8,560 nt of DNA from Anaerolineae bacterium (GTDB taxonomy: Bacteria > Chloroflexota > Anaerolineae > CG2-30-64-16), in assembly GCA_025454565.1 (NCBI GenBank), contig JALOOE010000277.1:1-8560 (forward strand), given 5' to 3'. Shown in pieces: positions 1 to 6,445 of this stretch. Position numbers and translations under genes: made by a program. The notes under the pieces are model-generated. The model saw only the letters and a list, made by a program, of their open reading frames with translations, had not been told where the DNA came from and searched no databases. How positions within the stretch are numbered: the first letter of the stretch is position 1; each line of letters starts with the position of its first letter.

Positions 1-836
1 CTTTCTCAGCGCCGAGTACGATGCCTTTGACGAAGTAGCGCTGCAGGAAGGGGTACAGGGCCGCGATCGGCACGACTGCCGCCATGACGGTCGCGGCGCG
101 AATGGTGAGCTGGTTGACTGTCAACTGCCCATAAAGATCCCGGTTGGACATCCCCAGCTCGTTCAGGTCGGCCATCACTACAACCGACCGCAGCAGTACC
201 TGCAAAGGCCACTTGGTGGAATCAGTGATGTAGAAGATACCGCGGAAGAGCTCATTCCAATGCGCCACGGCATAGAAGAGACCCACCGTGGCGATCGCCG
301 GGCCGGAGAGGGGCACCACCACTTGGGCCAAGATACGCAGCTCGCTGGCGCCATCGATGCGCGCCGATTCGATGATCGATTCGGGCAACTCCTGGAAGAA
401 GTTGCGCATCAGGATCACGTTGAACGCGCCGACCGCGCCCGGCAGGATCATCGCCCATACCGAATCCAGCAGCCCCAGGTTGCGGATCAGCATGTAGCCG
501 GGGATGATGCCGGCGCTGAAGAGCATCGTGATTACTACGAAAATTGTCAGGGCGCCCCGGCCGGGCAGGTCTGGCCGCGAGATCACATACGCTGATGTGA
601 CGGTCAAGAACAGGTTGAGCGCCGTGCCGACACTTGTCGAGGGTGAAGCCCTTGGGCCACAGCATCAAGCCCATCTGCGCGGCCTCGTTTGGGTTGCTCA
701 TCGACACGCTGAGCACATGGATAATCGGCACGATGCTGACGATGGTCAACAGCGCCAGGAACAGGTAGATCAGCGCGTCGGCAACCGGGTTGTGGCCGCG
801 TAGGGCGGGGTGGGTCGATCGCTCGAATAGGCGCAT
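1..836 (-). pseudogene. LplC/YtcP-type carbohydrate ABC transporter permease, internal deletion with frameshift, runs off left edge
   Basis: Inner-membrane permease subunit of a CUT1 sugar importer. The first frame, from the ATG at 836, gives a normal N-terminus with TM1 (about residues 20-45) and ends in the conserved WPKGFTLDK. From about position 631 the family match continues in another frame, VGTALNLFLTVTSAYVISRP, through the EAA loop (ESARIDGASELR) to the C-terminal YFVKGIVLGAEK at the window edge, so only the last residue or two and the stop are missing. Compared with the intact permease at 5459-6370, about 24 residues are absent between LDK and VGT. The frame change fits a deletion of 3n+2 bases around 630-636. 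Unrepaired, the first frame stops at 252 after 194 residues. A GGAGG ribosome-binding site lies at 846-850, and the LplB gene ends 21 bp upstream. Family assignment is firm; whether the lesion is biological or an assembly error cannot be told from the sequence. Confidence 0.85.
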
Positions 837-857
837 GGCTCAAAACCTCCACTAGGA

Positions 858-1820
858 TCACCAGATGGTCGGCATGCGCAGGCGCTTGAGCACCTGGTTG
901 GCCGCCAGGATCAGCAGCAGGCCGATGATCCCTTTGAAGACGCCCACCGCGGTGCCCAGGCTGAAGCGGCCGCTCACCAGGCCAACCCGATAGACATAGG
1001 TGTCGATGATTTCGGCCACCGAGTAGACGCTGGGGTTGTACATCACGAACACCTGCTCGAAGCCGGCGTCCAGGATACGGCCAAGCTGGAGGATAAACAG
1101 GATCACAATCACGCCGCGGATGGCCGGCAGCGTGATGTGCCACATCTGCCGCCACCGACTGGCGCCATCCACCATTGCCGCCTCGTATAAAGTCGGATCA
1201 ATGGCGGTGATCGCCGCCAGGTAGATGATCGCGCTCCAGCCGAAGCTCTTGAGGATCTCCGTCACCACCAACACGCCTCGGAAGGTGGCGGGGGTGGAGA
1301 GCAGCCTGGGGTCTTCCAGGCCGAGGGCCGCCAGGGTGTTCGGCAGCGCGCCGCCCGGCGCCAGAAAGATGACCATCAAGCCGCCGTAGACGACCCACGA
1401 GAGGAAGTGCGGGAACGAAGCCAGTGTCTGCGACACCCGGCGGAAGGACATCAGGCGGATTTCGTTCAGCAGCAGGGCGAAGATGATCGGCAACGGGAGA
1501 CCGAAGATCAGCTTGTAGGAGCTGATTAATACTGTGTTGAGCAGAATCTGGAAGAAACCGGCCCGGCCGAACAAATACTGGAAATGTTCAAGCCCAACCC
1601 ACGGACTCCCCAGGAGACCACGTCGCGGAGAGAAGTTCTGAAAGGCCATGACCAACCCGGTATAGGGCACATACGCGAAGATGATGAGGAAGATCGCTGC
1701 GGGCAGAAACAGCAGATAGAGCTCACGGTATTTCCACGCTCGATGCAACCAGCGTGTGACGGCGCCGCGTTCGCCGCGCGCTCGCTCCCCACGAACCGCC
1801 GTAGTTGCGCTTGCACTCAT
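858..1820 (-). CDS. LplB-type carbohydrate ABC transporter permease (CUT1), intact
   Basis: A 320-residue inner-membrane permease, full length for the LplB/YtcP-partner family. After a basic N-terminal tail (residues 1-30) comes TM1 (about 34-56, ELYLLFLPAAIFLIIFAYVP), followed by the usual periplasmic segment naming a short FxNF/FSPRRG stretch. Further membrane segments follow, then the cytoplasmic EAA loop that docks the ATPase, starting at Glu213 (EAAMVDGASRWRQMWHITLP) with the invariant DGA and closing LP present. The C-terminus ends in KRLRMPTIW. The ATG at 1820 has a GAGG ribosome-binding sequence about 7 bases upstream. The gene lies 22 bp after the SorC regulator and 21 bp before the LplC partner, so the three form one operon. 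It serves as the reference for judging the deletion in the paralogue at 4380-5290. The substrate is unknown, probably an oligosaccharide or glycoside. No ATPase gene is visible nearby, as is common for Lpl-type systems. Confidence 0.93.
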   Translation of the reverse strand: MSASATTAVRGERARGERGAVTRWLHRAWKYRELYLLFLPAAIFLIIFAYVPYTGLVMAFQNFSPRRGLLGSPWVGLEHFQYLFGRAGFFQILLNTVLISSYKLIFGLPLPIIFALLLNEIRLMSFRRVSQTLASFPHFLSWVVYGGLMVIFLAPGGALPNTLAALGLEDPRLLSTPATFRGVLVVTEILKSFGWSAIIYLAAITAIDPTLYEAAMVDGASRWRQMWHITLPAIRGVIVILFILQLGRILDAGFEQVFVMYNPSVYSVAEIIDTYVYRVGLVSGRFSLGTAVGVFKGIIGLLLILAANQVLKRLRMPTIW

Positions 1821-1842
1821 CCATGCACCTCACAGCCTCGAA

Positions 1843-2871
1843 TCACTCCGTGCGCGCAGTCTGGCAGGGATCCTGCTCCCACTGTTCCAGCACACCGCGC
1901 GCCGTGACTTCATCAGTGATCAGCGTCTTAAGGTACCCCCCACGTAGCGTGCTGATGATCGGCGCCACCTTGGTCACGGTCGCGGCCACCCCGATCGTCA
2001 GCGGGATGCCCCGCAGGTCGTCCAGGCCGATGCCCACCACACGGCAGTTGTAGTCTGGGGCGCAGGGCTGCCCGCGGGGGTCCACGATCTGCGCCAGCAA
2101 CTCGCCGGTCCCACAAAACTCCTCGATCAGCCGGCGGCGGTCGTCCTCGTGCAACGACGGCAACTCGAAATAGGTGGAGGTGCCGGGCGCCACAGAGCCG
2201 ATGCCCAGCACGGCGATCTGCGCCTTGCGGGCCATGTCGAGCACGGAGCTGATCTGGCGGATGCCTACCAGAGCGTCGCGCTCCTCGGCTGTGTCCACGA
2301 TCACGGGCGCGTGCAACTCATGCACCGTGCCGCCCAGCTTCTGCGCCAGCTCCGAGGCGAGGTAGTTCGCGTCGATCTGATGCCGGCCCTGCGCGCCGCC
2401 GGTGGCCGGCACGACCTGGACGTCGAACCTGCGGGACGTCTCGACGCTGCGCACAACCGCCGAGAGCGCTTTGCCGCCGCTGACGCAGACCACATCGCCA
2501 TCGCGCAGTCGTTGCGTCAGGTATTGTGCTGCGGCCCGGCCCACAGCCTCCAACACAAGCTGTGGATCGTCCGACACCTGCGGCACCACCACGGCTTCCG
2601 GCACGCCGCAGAGGCTCTGCAGGCGCGCCTCCAGATCGAAAAGCGACTGCATGGGCGTGCGAATGCGGATTTCCACGATGCCTTGCTCACGTGCTTGCTT
2701 GAGCAGGCGATTGACCTTAGCAGTGGAGAGACCGAACGTCTCGGCGATATCGGCTTGATTCAATCCCTCTTGGTAGTACATCATGAGGACGCGATGGAGT
2801 AGCCGTAGAGCGGCATGGTCACCGACATAGGCCTGGGCCGAATTGGGGCTGAGACTGGGTTGTGTCAGCAT
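1843..2871 (-). CDS. SorC/DeoR-family sugar-binding transcriptional regulator
   Basis: A cytoplasmic DNA-binding regulator of 342 residues, the usual SorC length. The N-terminal helix-turn-helix covers about residues 20-70 (YYQEGLNQADIAETFGLS, then TAKVNRLLKQAREQGIVEI). The rest is the SorC C-terminal sugar-phosphate-binding domain, which resembles phosphosugar isomerases: CVSGGKAL near residue 130, AVLGIGS, RVVGIGLDDLRGIP, and the signature end LRGGYLKTLITDEVTA. The frame is open upstream to a GTG at 2958, but that GTG lies between the -35 and -10 of a good promoter. The ATG at 2871 (MLTQPSLSP) is therefore chosen, although its ribosome-binding site is weak. It is first in the leftward operon with the permeases, and by position is the likely regulator of both divergent operons. 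Family members usually bind a phosphorylated sugar that changes their hold on the operator. Whether this one activates or represses is not visible. Confidence 0.92.
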   Translation of the reverse strand: MLTQPSLSPNSAQAYVGDHAALRLLHRVLMMYYQEGLNQADIAETFGLSTAKVNRLLKQAREQGIVEIRIRTPMQSLFDLEARLQSLCGVPEAVVVPQVSDDPQLVLEAVGRAAAQYLTQRLRDGDVVCVSGGKALSAVVRSVETSRRFDVQVVPATGGAQGRHQIDANYLASELAQKLGGTVHELHAPVIVDTAEERDALVGIRQISSVLDMARKAQIAVLGIGSVAPGTSTYFELPSLHEDDRRRLIEEFCGTGELLAQIVDPRGQPCAPDYNCRVVGIGLDDLRGIPLTIGVAATVTKVAPIISTLRGGYLKTLITDEVTARGVLEQWEQDPCQTARTE

Positions 2872-2939
2872 TTTCAGAACACCGATTTCAAGCAAGATCA
2901 CAAGGGGTGACGGAATCAGGTTGAGATAAAATTCAGGAT

Positions 2940-2966
2940 ATGAAATTAATACCACCACATGAAATT
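2940..2966. repeat. Direct repeat ATGAAATT x2 over the SorC promoter, possible operator
   Basis: The octamer ATGAAATT occurs at 2940-2947 and 2959-2966, 19 bases apart, close to two helical turns. One copy lies in the spacer next to the -35 and the other overlaps the -10. This placement suits an autoregulatory site for a multimeric SorC protein. The repeat is AT-rich and short, so chance is possible. Confidence 0.35.
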
Positions 2967-2974
2967 TTTGTCAA
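2946..2974 (-). promoter_or_regulatory. Leftward sigma70-type promoter of the SorC operon
   Basis: On the minus strand there is a perfect -35 TTGACA (2969-2974), a 17-base spacer, and TATTAA (2946-2951, 4 of 6 matches to TATAAT). Transcription would start near 2940, about 65-70 bases before the ATG at 2871. The position also rules against the upstream GTG at 2958 as the start codon. Predicted by pattern only. Confidence 0.6.
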
Positions 2975-2986
2975 ATCGAGCATGCA

Positions 2987-3027
2987 TGCGACTTGACTCG
3001 TCTCTCCGAGAGACGAGTCAAGTCGCA
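2987..3027. repeat. Perfect palindrome, 19-bp arms with 3-base loop
   Basis: The left arm TGCGACTTGACTCGTCTCT (2987-3005) is exactly complementary to the right arm AGAGACGAGTCAAGTCGCA (3009-3027) around a CCG loop. It lies between the two divergent promoters, upstream of both, so neither predicted transcript includes it. Neither flank has a T-run of terminator type. It overlaps a second small palindrome, GCATGCATGC (2980-2989). It could be a regulator-binding site, a cruciform, or one copy of a dispersed repeat family; the window has no second copy. Confidence 0.85.
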
Positions 3028-3120
3028 ATGGCGTGCCGGATTTCGGTTCGGGTGTTGCACCGACCTGTCCGCTTTTTGGCCGCTTTCTGGCATGGATTGC
3101 GCCCCGGATTCCCGATTCGC

Positions 3121-3129
3121 TGGTATAAT
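3121..3129 (+). promoter_or_regulatory. Rightward extended -10 promoter for the URO-D/transporter operon
   Basis: TGGTATAAT contains a perfect TATAAT at 3124-3129 preceded by the TG of an extended -10. No good -35 lies 16-18 bases upstream; TTGCGC at 3097-3102 is too far. Such promoters often depend on the extended element or on an activator. Transcription would start near 3136, leaving a leader of about 95 bases before the ATG at 3231. Confidence 0.55.
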
Positions 3130-3230
3130 GTACTGAGGCTGGATACGGATCAGCAGACTTCAAGCCACCGGCGCCCGGATTCGTGGCAAGCGAGGGCGCC
3201 CGGATCCTCCCTCTCCACAAAGGCGAACGG

Positions 3231-4277
3231 ATGAGACACTCGATCGCGGCCAGGAAGCAGCGCTGGGCGGACTTACTTGAGAAGCCGACTGGCGGACGTA
3301 AGTTCGTCTTCCGCATCGGCGTGCGCACTCCGGAGCCGCCGCCAGTGGTGCGCGCGTGGCCCTGGCTGAAGGCCGAACGGATCGAGGCCGCCTGGCAGAC
3401 GTATCTGCGGATGTCGGAGCGGGCTGAGTGGCTGGATGACGATCTTGTGCCCTACCTGCCGGTCAACACGGGCACCGAGATCTTCGCCGAGGCGTTGGGC
3501 TGCGAGGTCTATCGCCCCGACGACAACAACCCGTTCGCCATCCCCTTCGTGAAGACTGCCAGTGACGCGGCGCGGATTCAGACGCCGCGCCTCGAAGACA
3601 CACCCCTGATGATGCTGTTCGAGATCGCCGACGAGCTGCGCCGCCGCGGCGGCGCGGACGTTTTGCTGAAGATGGTGGACATGCAAAGTCCGATGGATAT
3701 CGTGGCGCAGATTTGGGACAAGACCGATCTGTTCGTCGCGATGCTGGAGACACCGGACGCCGTGCTCGAGTTGGCGGCCAAGGCTCGGACGCTGCAGATG
3801 GCCTTCCTGGATGCCTGGTTCGGGCGCTATGGCGCTGAACACATCGCCCACTATCCCGACTATTACGTCCGCAAAGGGGTGACGATGTCGGTGGATGAGG
3901 TGGGCAGCGTCAACTCGCGCATGTTCGGGCGGTTCTTCCTCGACGAGCTCAATGCGCTATCGGAACGCTACGGCGGTCTCGGCGTTCACTGCTGTGCAAA
4001 CTCGGAGCATCAGTGGCCGGGCTTCGCGCAGGTGAAGGGACTGCGGTTGATCAACCTGCACCAGCCGCCGCCAATCATGGAGCGGGCCTATGTGTTCTTC
4101 GGGCCACATACGGCGCAGATGCACTTCGATCTGTGGCATGGCACGCTGCGCATGCTGCCGCTGAAGCCGCGTGATACGTTCCCCGAGTGCTGCCATGTCG
4201 TCATCCAGGCTGAAGCGGAGGATCGCGATGAGGCGCAACGCGTGGCCGAGCAGCTCTGGCGCGAGTACGAAGTCTGA
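3231..4277 (+). CDS. Uroporphyrinogen decarboxylase (URO-D)-family protein, probable methyltransferase-like
   Basis: A cytoplasmic protein of 348 residues, typical for the URO-D superfamily (TIM-barrel). That superfamily includes heme-pathway HemE and corrinoid:coenzyme M methyltransferases of the MtaA/MtbA/CmuA kind. The stretches LALGCEVYRP-like (EALGCEVYRPDDNNPFAIP), the central MVDMQSPMDIVAQIWDKTDLF, VSMSVDEVGSVNS-like (VTMSVDEVGSVNSRMF) and LGVHCCANSEHQW place it there. His253-Cys254-Cys255 resembles the H-x-C zinc site of the methyltransferase branch, and Cys320-Cys321 could supply the third ligand; this is my inference. The ATG at 3231 is preferred over a GTG 48 bases upstream because an AAAGG ribosome-binding sequence lies 8 bases before it. 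It opens the rightward operon ahead of a sugar transporter, which argues against a heme role and for processing of the imported compound. The exact reaction is unknown. Confidence 0.8.
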   Translation: MRHSIAARKQRWADLLEKPTGGRKFVFRIGVRTPEPPPVVRAWPWLKAERIEAAWQTYLRMSERAEWLDDDLVPYLPVNTGTEIFAEALGCEVYRPDDNNPFAIPFVKTASDAARIQTPRLEDTPLMMLFEIADELRRRGGADVLLKMVDMQSPMDIVAQIWDKTDLFVAMLETPDAVLELAAKARTLQMAFLDAWFGRYGAEHIAHYPDYYVRKGVTMSVDEVGSVNSRMFGRFFLDELNALSERYGGLGVHCCANSEHQWPGFAQVKGLRLINLHQPPPIMERAYVFFGPHTAQMHFDLWHGTLRMLPLKPRDTFPECCHVVIQAEAEDRDEAQRVAEQLWREYEV

Positions 4278-4379
4278 CGGCAGGGGATGCGACGGCCCCT
4301 TGCGGTCGCCCGGACGGGCAGGCAGGCGGCCATACCCCTACGAGAGCATCCACTCCACACCATCGGGCATGGAGCAACC

Positions 4380-5290
4380 ATGATCGGTCTCGCGAATCAA
4401 GGCAACAGTAAGCACCAGCCGGTTGGGCTGCCGAGCACGGCACGGCGTTCCTCGCCGCTGACTCGAATCGTGAAGAGCGTGCGCAAGAACGGGACGCTGT
4501 TCCTGATGGCGTTGCCGGGCCTGGCGCTGTTGTTTGTGTTCCAATACATGCCGCTGCCCGGTATTATTATCGCGTTCAAGAACTACCGGACCAGCCAGGG
4601 GATCTTCGGCAGCGATTTCATCGGGCTGAAGAACTTCGAGTATCTGTTTACCACCGACACCGCGGTGCGCATCACCACCAACACGATCTTTCTGAATACG
4701 GTGTTCATCATCACCGGATTGCTGGCGTCGCTTACGATTGCCCTCCTGTTGAACGAGGTGCGGTCGCGCTACCTGGCGCGCTTCTACCAGTCGAGCGTCT
4801 TTTTCCCCTATTTCGTCTCGTGGGTCATCGTCGGCTACTTCGGATTCGCCTTTTTGAACGGCGACAGCGGGTTGCTCAACAAGTGGATGACGCAGGCCGG
4901 GCTGGACACGGTGAGTTGGTACAGTGCTCCGAAATATTGGCCTTATATCCTGACCGCCGCACACATCTGGAAGAGCGCCGGCTACTGGAGTATCATCTAC
5001 CTGGCCGGGATGATGGGGATCAACACCGAATACTACGAGGCGGCGCAGATCGACGGCGCCAGCCGGTGGCAGCAGATCAAGGGGATCACCACTATGTGAC
5101 CCGCGACAGCAGTATGCTCTACAAGACGACCGACGTGATCGACACCTTCGTTTTCCGGGGATTGCGCTCGATGGGTGACTTCGGGATGGCGGCTGCCGCC
5201 GGGCTCTACCAATCGGTGGTCGGTTTCGTGCTGATCTTCGTCGCCAACTGGGTCGTCAAGCGCATCGACCCCGAGAAGAGCATCTTTTAG
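4380..5290 (+). pseudogene. LplB-type carbohydrate ABC transporter permease, internal deletion with frameshift
   Basis: Inner-membrane permease of a CUT1 importer. From the ATG at 4380 (GGAG at 4371-4374) the first frame gives a basic tail, TM1 (about residues 38-62, LFLMALPGLALLFVFQYMPL) and further membrane segments up to the EAA loop at Glu220 (EAAQIDGASRWQQIKGIT). It then stops at 5097-5099 after 239 residues. The conserved C-terminus continues in another frame from TAT at about 5093, YVTRDSSMLYKTTDVIDTFVFR, to VVKRIDPEKSIF and a TAG at 5288-5290. Against the intact paralogue at 858-1820, about 25-28 residues are missing: the end of the EAA loop including LP, and the following membrane segment. 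The frame change implies a deletion of 3n+1 bases. An upstream start at 4287 in the same frame lacks family similarity. As read, the product would lack the end of the ATPase-docking loop and should be inactive unless the break is an assembly error. Confidence 0.87.
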
Positions 5291-5328
5291 GCATCTGCCG
5301 GTTGGGTTCTCGCGTAAGGAGTGTGATT

Positions 5329-5414
5329 TCACCACAACGACTCCAAGGCGCAAAGAGGCACCAGGGAAGCCAATCTTGCTTTGTGTGCTTGGTGACTTCG
5401 TGACTTTGTGGTGA
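5329..5414. repeat. Imperfect inverted repeat between the two permease genes
   Basis: The end sequences TCACCACAA (5329-5337) and TTGTGGTGA (5406-5414) are exact complements, and over 27 bases the arms agree at 20 positions. The centre is 5356-5387. The arms carry a CACCACAA followed by spaced AAG units, a style I associate with dispersed intergenic repeats in environmental bacterial genomes; that link is from memory. It fills half of the 168-bp gap between the LplB and LplC genes, which has no gene. In the transcript it would form a long interrupted hairpin. Confidence 0.7.
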
Positions 5415-5458
5415 GTGGCTTGGTTCCGGCTTGTCCGGGTTAGGGTGGAAGCGACCTG

Positions 5459-6370
5459 ATGGGCATCCTCCAGCGTACATCGTCTACCAATTATCGCCGC
5501 CGCGGCGCGCTCACGCAGGCGACCATCAATGTCATTCTGATCGTGGTCAGCTTCATCTTCCTGCTGCCGCTGCTGCTGGTGATCTCCTCCTCGCTCACTG
5601 ACGAGGTCACCCTGGCGCGCACCGGTTTCTCTTTGATTCCCGAAAAGATCAGTTTCGATGCCTACAACTTCATCAGGATGGATCCGGGTCGGATCGTGCG
5701 GGCCTACAGCGTGACCCTCACGACGACGACGATCGGGACGATTGTCGGACTGCTGGTGATGTCGATGCTGGCCTATGCCCTGTCACGGCAGGACTTCGCC
5801 TGGCGCAAGCCGCTCTCCTTCTTTGTGATCTTCACGATGCTTTTCCACGGCGGCTTGATCCCCACCTACATCCTGGTGACCCAGACGCTGCATCTCAAGG
5901 ACTCGTTACTGGCGTTGATCCTGCCGTATCTCGTGATTCCGTGGTACGTCTTTCTGCTGCGCACCTATTTCATCACGTTGCCCAAGGAACTGATCGAATC
6001 AGCCAAGATCGACGGCGCCAGTGAGTGGCGCGTCTTCTTCCAGATCGTGATCCCGTTGTCGACGCCGGCGCTCGCCACAGTGGGCCTGTTTTGCATCCTG
6101 ATGTACTGGAACGACTGGTGGCTGCCACTGCTCTACATCGATAATCCCGACAAGTTCCCGCTGCAGTATCTGCTCTACTCCGTCCAGAAGAGCGCTGAGT
6201 TCCTGACGACCGGTGAGGCCAGCGCGATGCTGCAAACCATCCAGTTGCCCGTCCAGAGTATGCGGATGGCAATGGCGGTGGTGGCGATGGGGCCGATTGC
6301 CATCGCCTTCCTGCTCCTTCAGCGCTACTTTGTGCGCGGCATGTTGGTCGGCAGCCTGAAAGGAGAGTGA
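5459..6370 (+). CDS. LplC/YtcP-type carbohydrate ABC transporter permease (CUT1), intact
   Basis: A complete 303-residue inner-membrane permease, the LplC-type partner of the LplB-type gene upstream. TM1 is at about residues 22-43 (TINVILIVVSFIFLLPLLLV). The next segments run through SVTLTTTTIGTIVGLLVMSM and LSFFVIFTMLFHGGLIPTYI. The EAA loop starts at Glu180 (ESAKIDGASEWRVFFQIVIP), followed by LSTPALATVGLF and a C-terminus in RYFVRGMLVGSLKGE, the usual end for this family. A purine-rich GGTGGAAG at 5444-5451 precedes the ATG at 5459. It is separated from the LplB gene by a 168-bp gap holding an inverted repeat, and its stop lies 75 bp before the binding-protein start. It is the internal reference showing which residues are missing from the leftward LplC gene. 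Confidence 0.94.
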   Translation: MGILQRTSSTNYRRRGALTQATINVILIVVSFIFLLPLLLVISSSLTDEVTLARTGFSLIPEKISFDAYNFIRMDPGRIVRAYSVTLTTTTIGTIVGLLVMSMLAYALSRQDFAWRKPLSFFVIFTMLFHGGLIPTYILVTQTLHLKDSLLALILPYLVIPWYVFLLRTYFITLPKELIESAKIDGASEWRVFFQIVIPLSTPALATVGLFCILMYWNDWWLPLLYIDNPDKFPLQYLLYSVQKSAEFLTTGEASAMLQTIQLPVQSMRMAMAVVAMGPIAIAFLLLQRYFVRGMLVGSLKGE

Positions 6371-6445
6371 ACCGCCAACCCACTCTGTGTATCCCAATCT
6401 ACTGCTATACCGATGTACCATTCACCAATCTCAAGGAGGAACTCC

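Larger units (their letters stand above)
2872..3230. other. Divergent intergenic control region
   Basis: This 359-bp gene-free stretch lies between the leftward SorC gene and the rightward URO-D-family gene. From left to right it holds the 5' leader of the SorC gene, the leftward promoter with direct repeats over it, a perfect 19-bp-arm palindrome, and a rightward extended -10 promoter. It ends with a leader of about 95 bases containing an 11-bp direct repeat (GGCGCCCGGAT at 3170-3180 and 3195-3205). Short open frames cross it on both strands, but they span the promoter or palindrome and have no recognisable protein content. I see no RNA gene or known riboswitch. Confidence 0.7.

Noticed and set aside
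604..1155. Open frame of 183 residues on the minus strand
   Set aside because: It overlaps the ends of both leftward permease genes in a wrong frame and reads as Arg/Pro/His-rich shadow sequence.
2149..2802. Open frame of 217 residues on the plus strand
   Set aside because: It lies opposite the SorC gene, is rich in His/Arg/Ala shadow composition and has no family features.
2872..2958. GTG at 2958 as the SorC start, adding 29 residues
   Set aside because: It falls between the -35 and -10 elements, so it would precede the transcription start; the added residues do not look like SorC family sequence.
2987..3027. Palindrome as an intrinsic terminator or CRISPR repeat
   Set aside because: There is no T-run on either side, and only one copy exists with no spacer array.
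3170..3205. 11-bp direct repeat GGCGCCCGGAT as a regulatory element
   Set aside because: It is GC-rich, short and lies in a GC-rich leader; it has no clear partner or known motif, so it is noted only in the region description.
2933..3328. Open frame of 131 residues on the minus strand across the intergenic region
   Set aside because: It runs through both promoters, the palindrome and into the URO-D gene; its repeated-looking peptide is just the palindrome translated.
3231..4277. Calling this gene hemE
   Set aside because: The sequence matches only the superfamily, there are no heme genes nearby, and it heads a sugar-transport operon.
5085..5100. Programmed ribosomal frameshifting as the explanation of the split permease gene
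   Set aside because: There is no slippery heptamer at the junction, and conserved residues are actually missing, so a shift alone would not rebuild the protein. The same argument applies near 632 and 6763.
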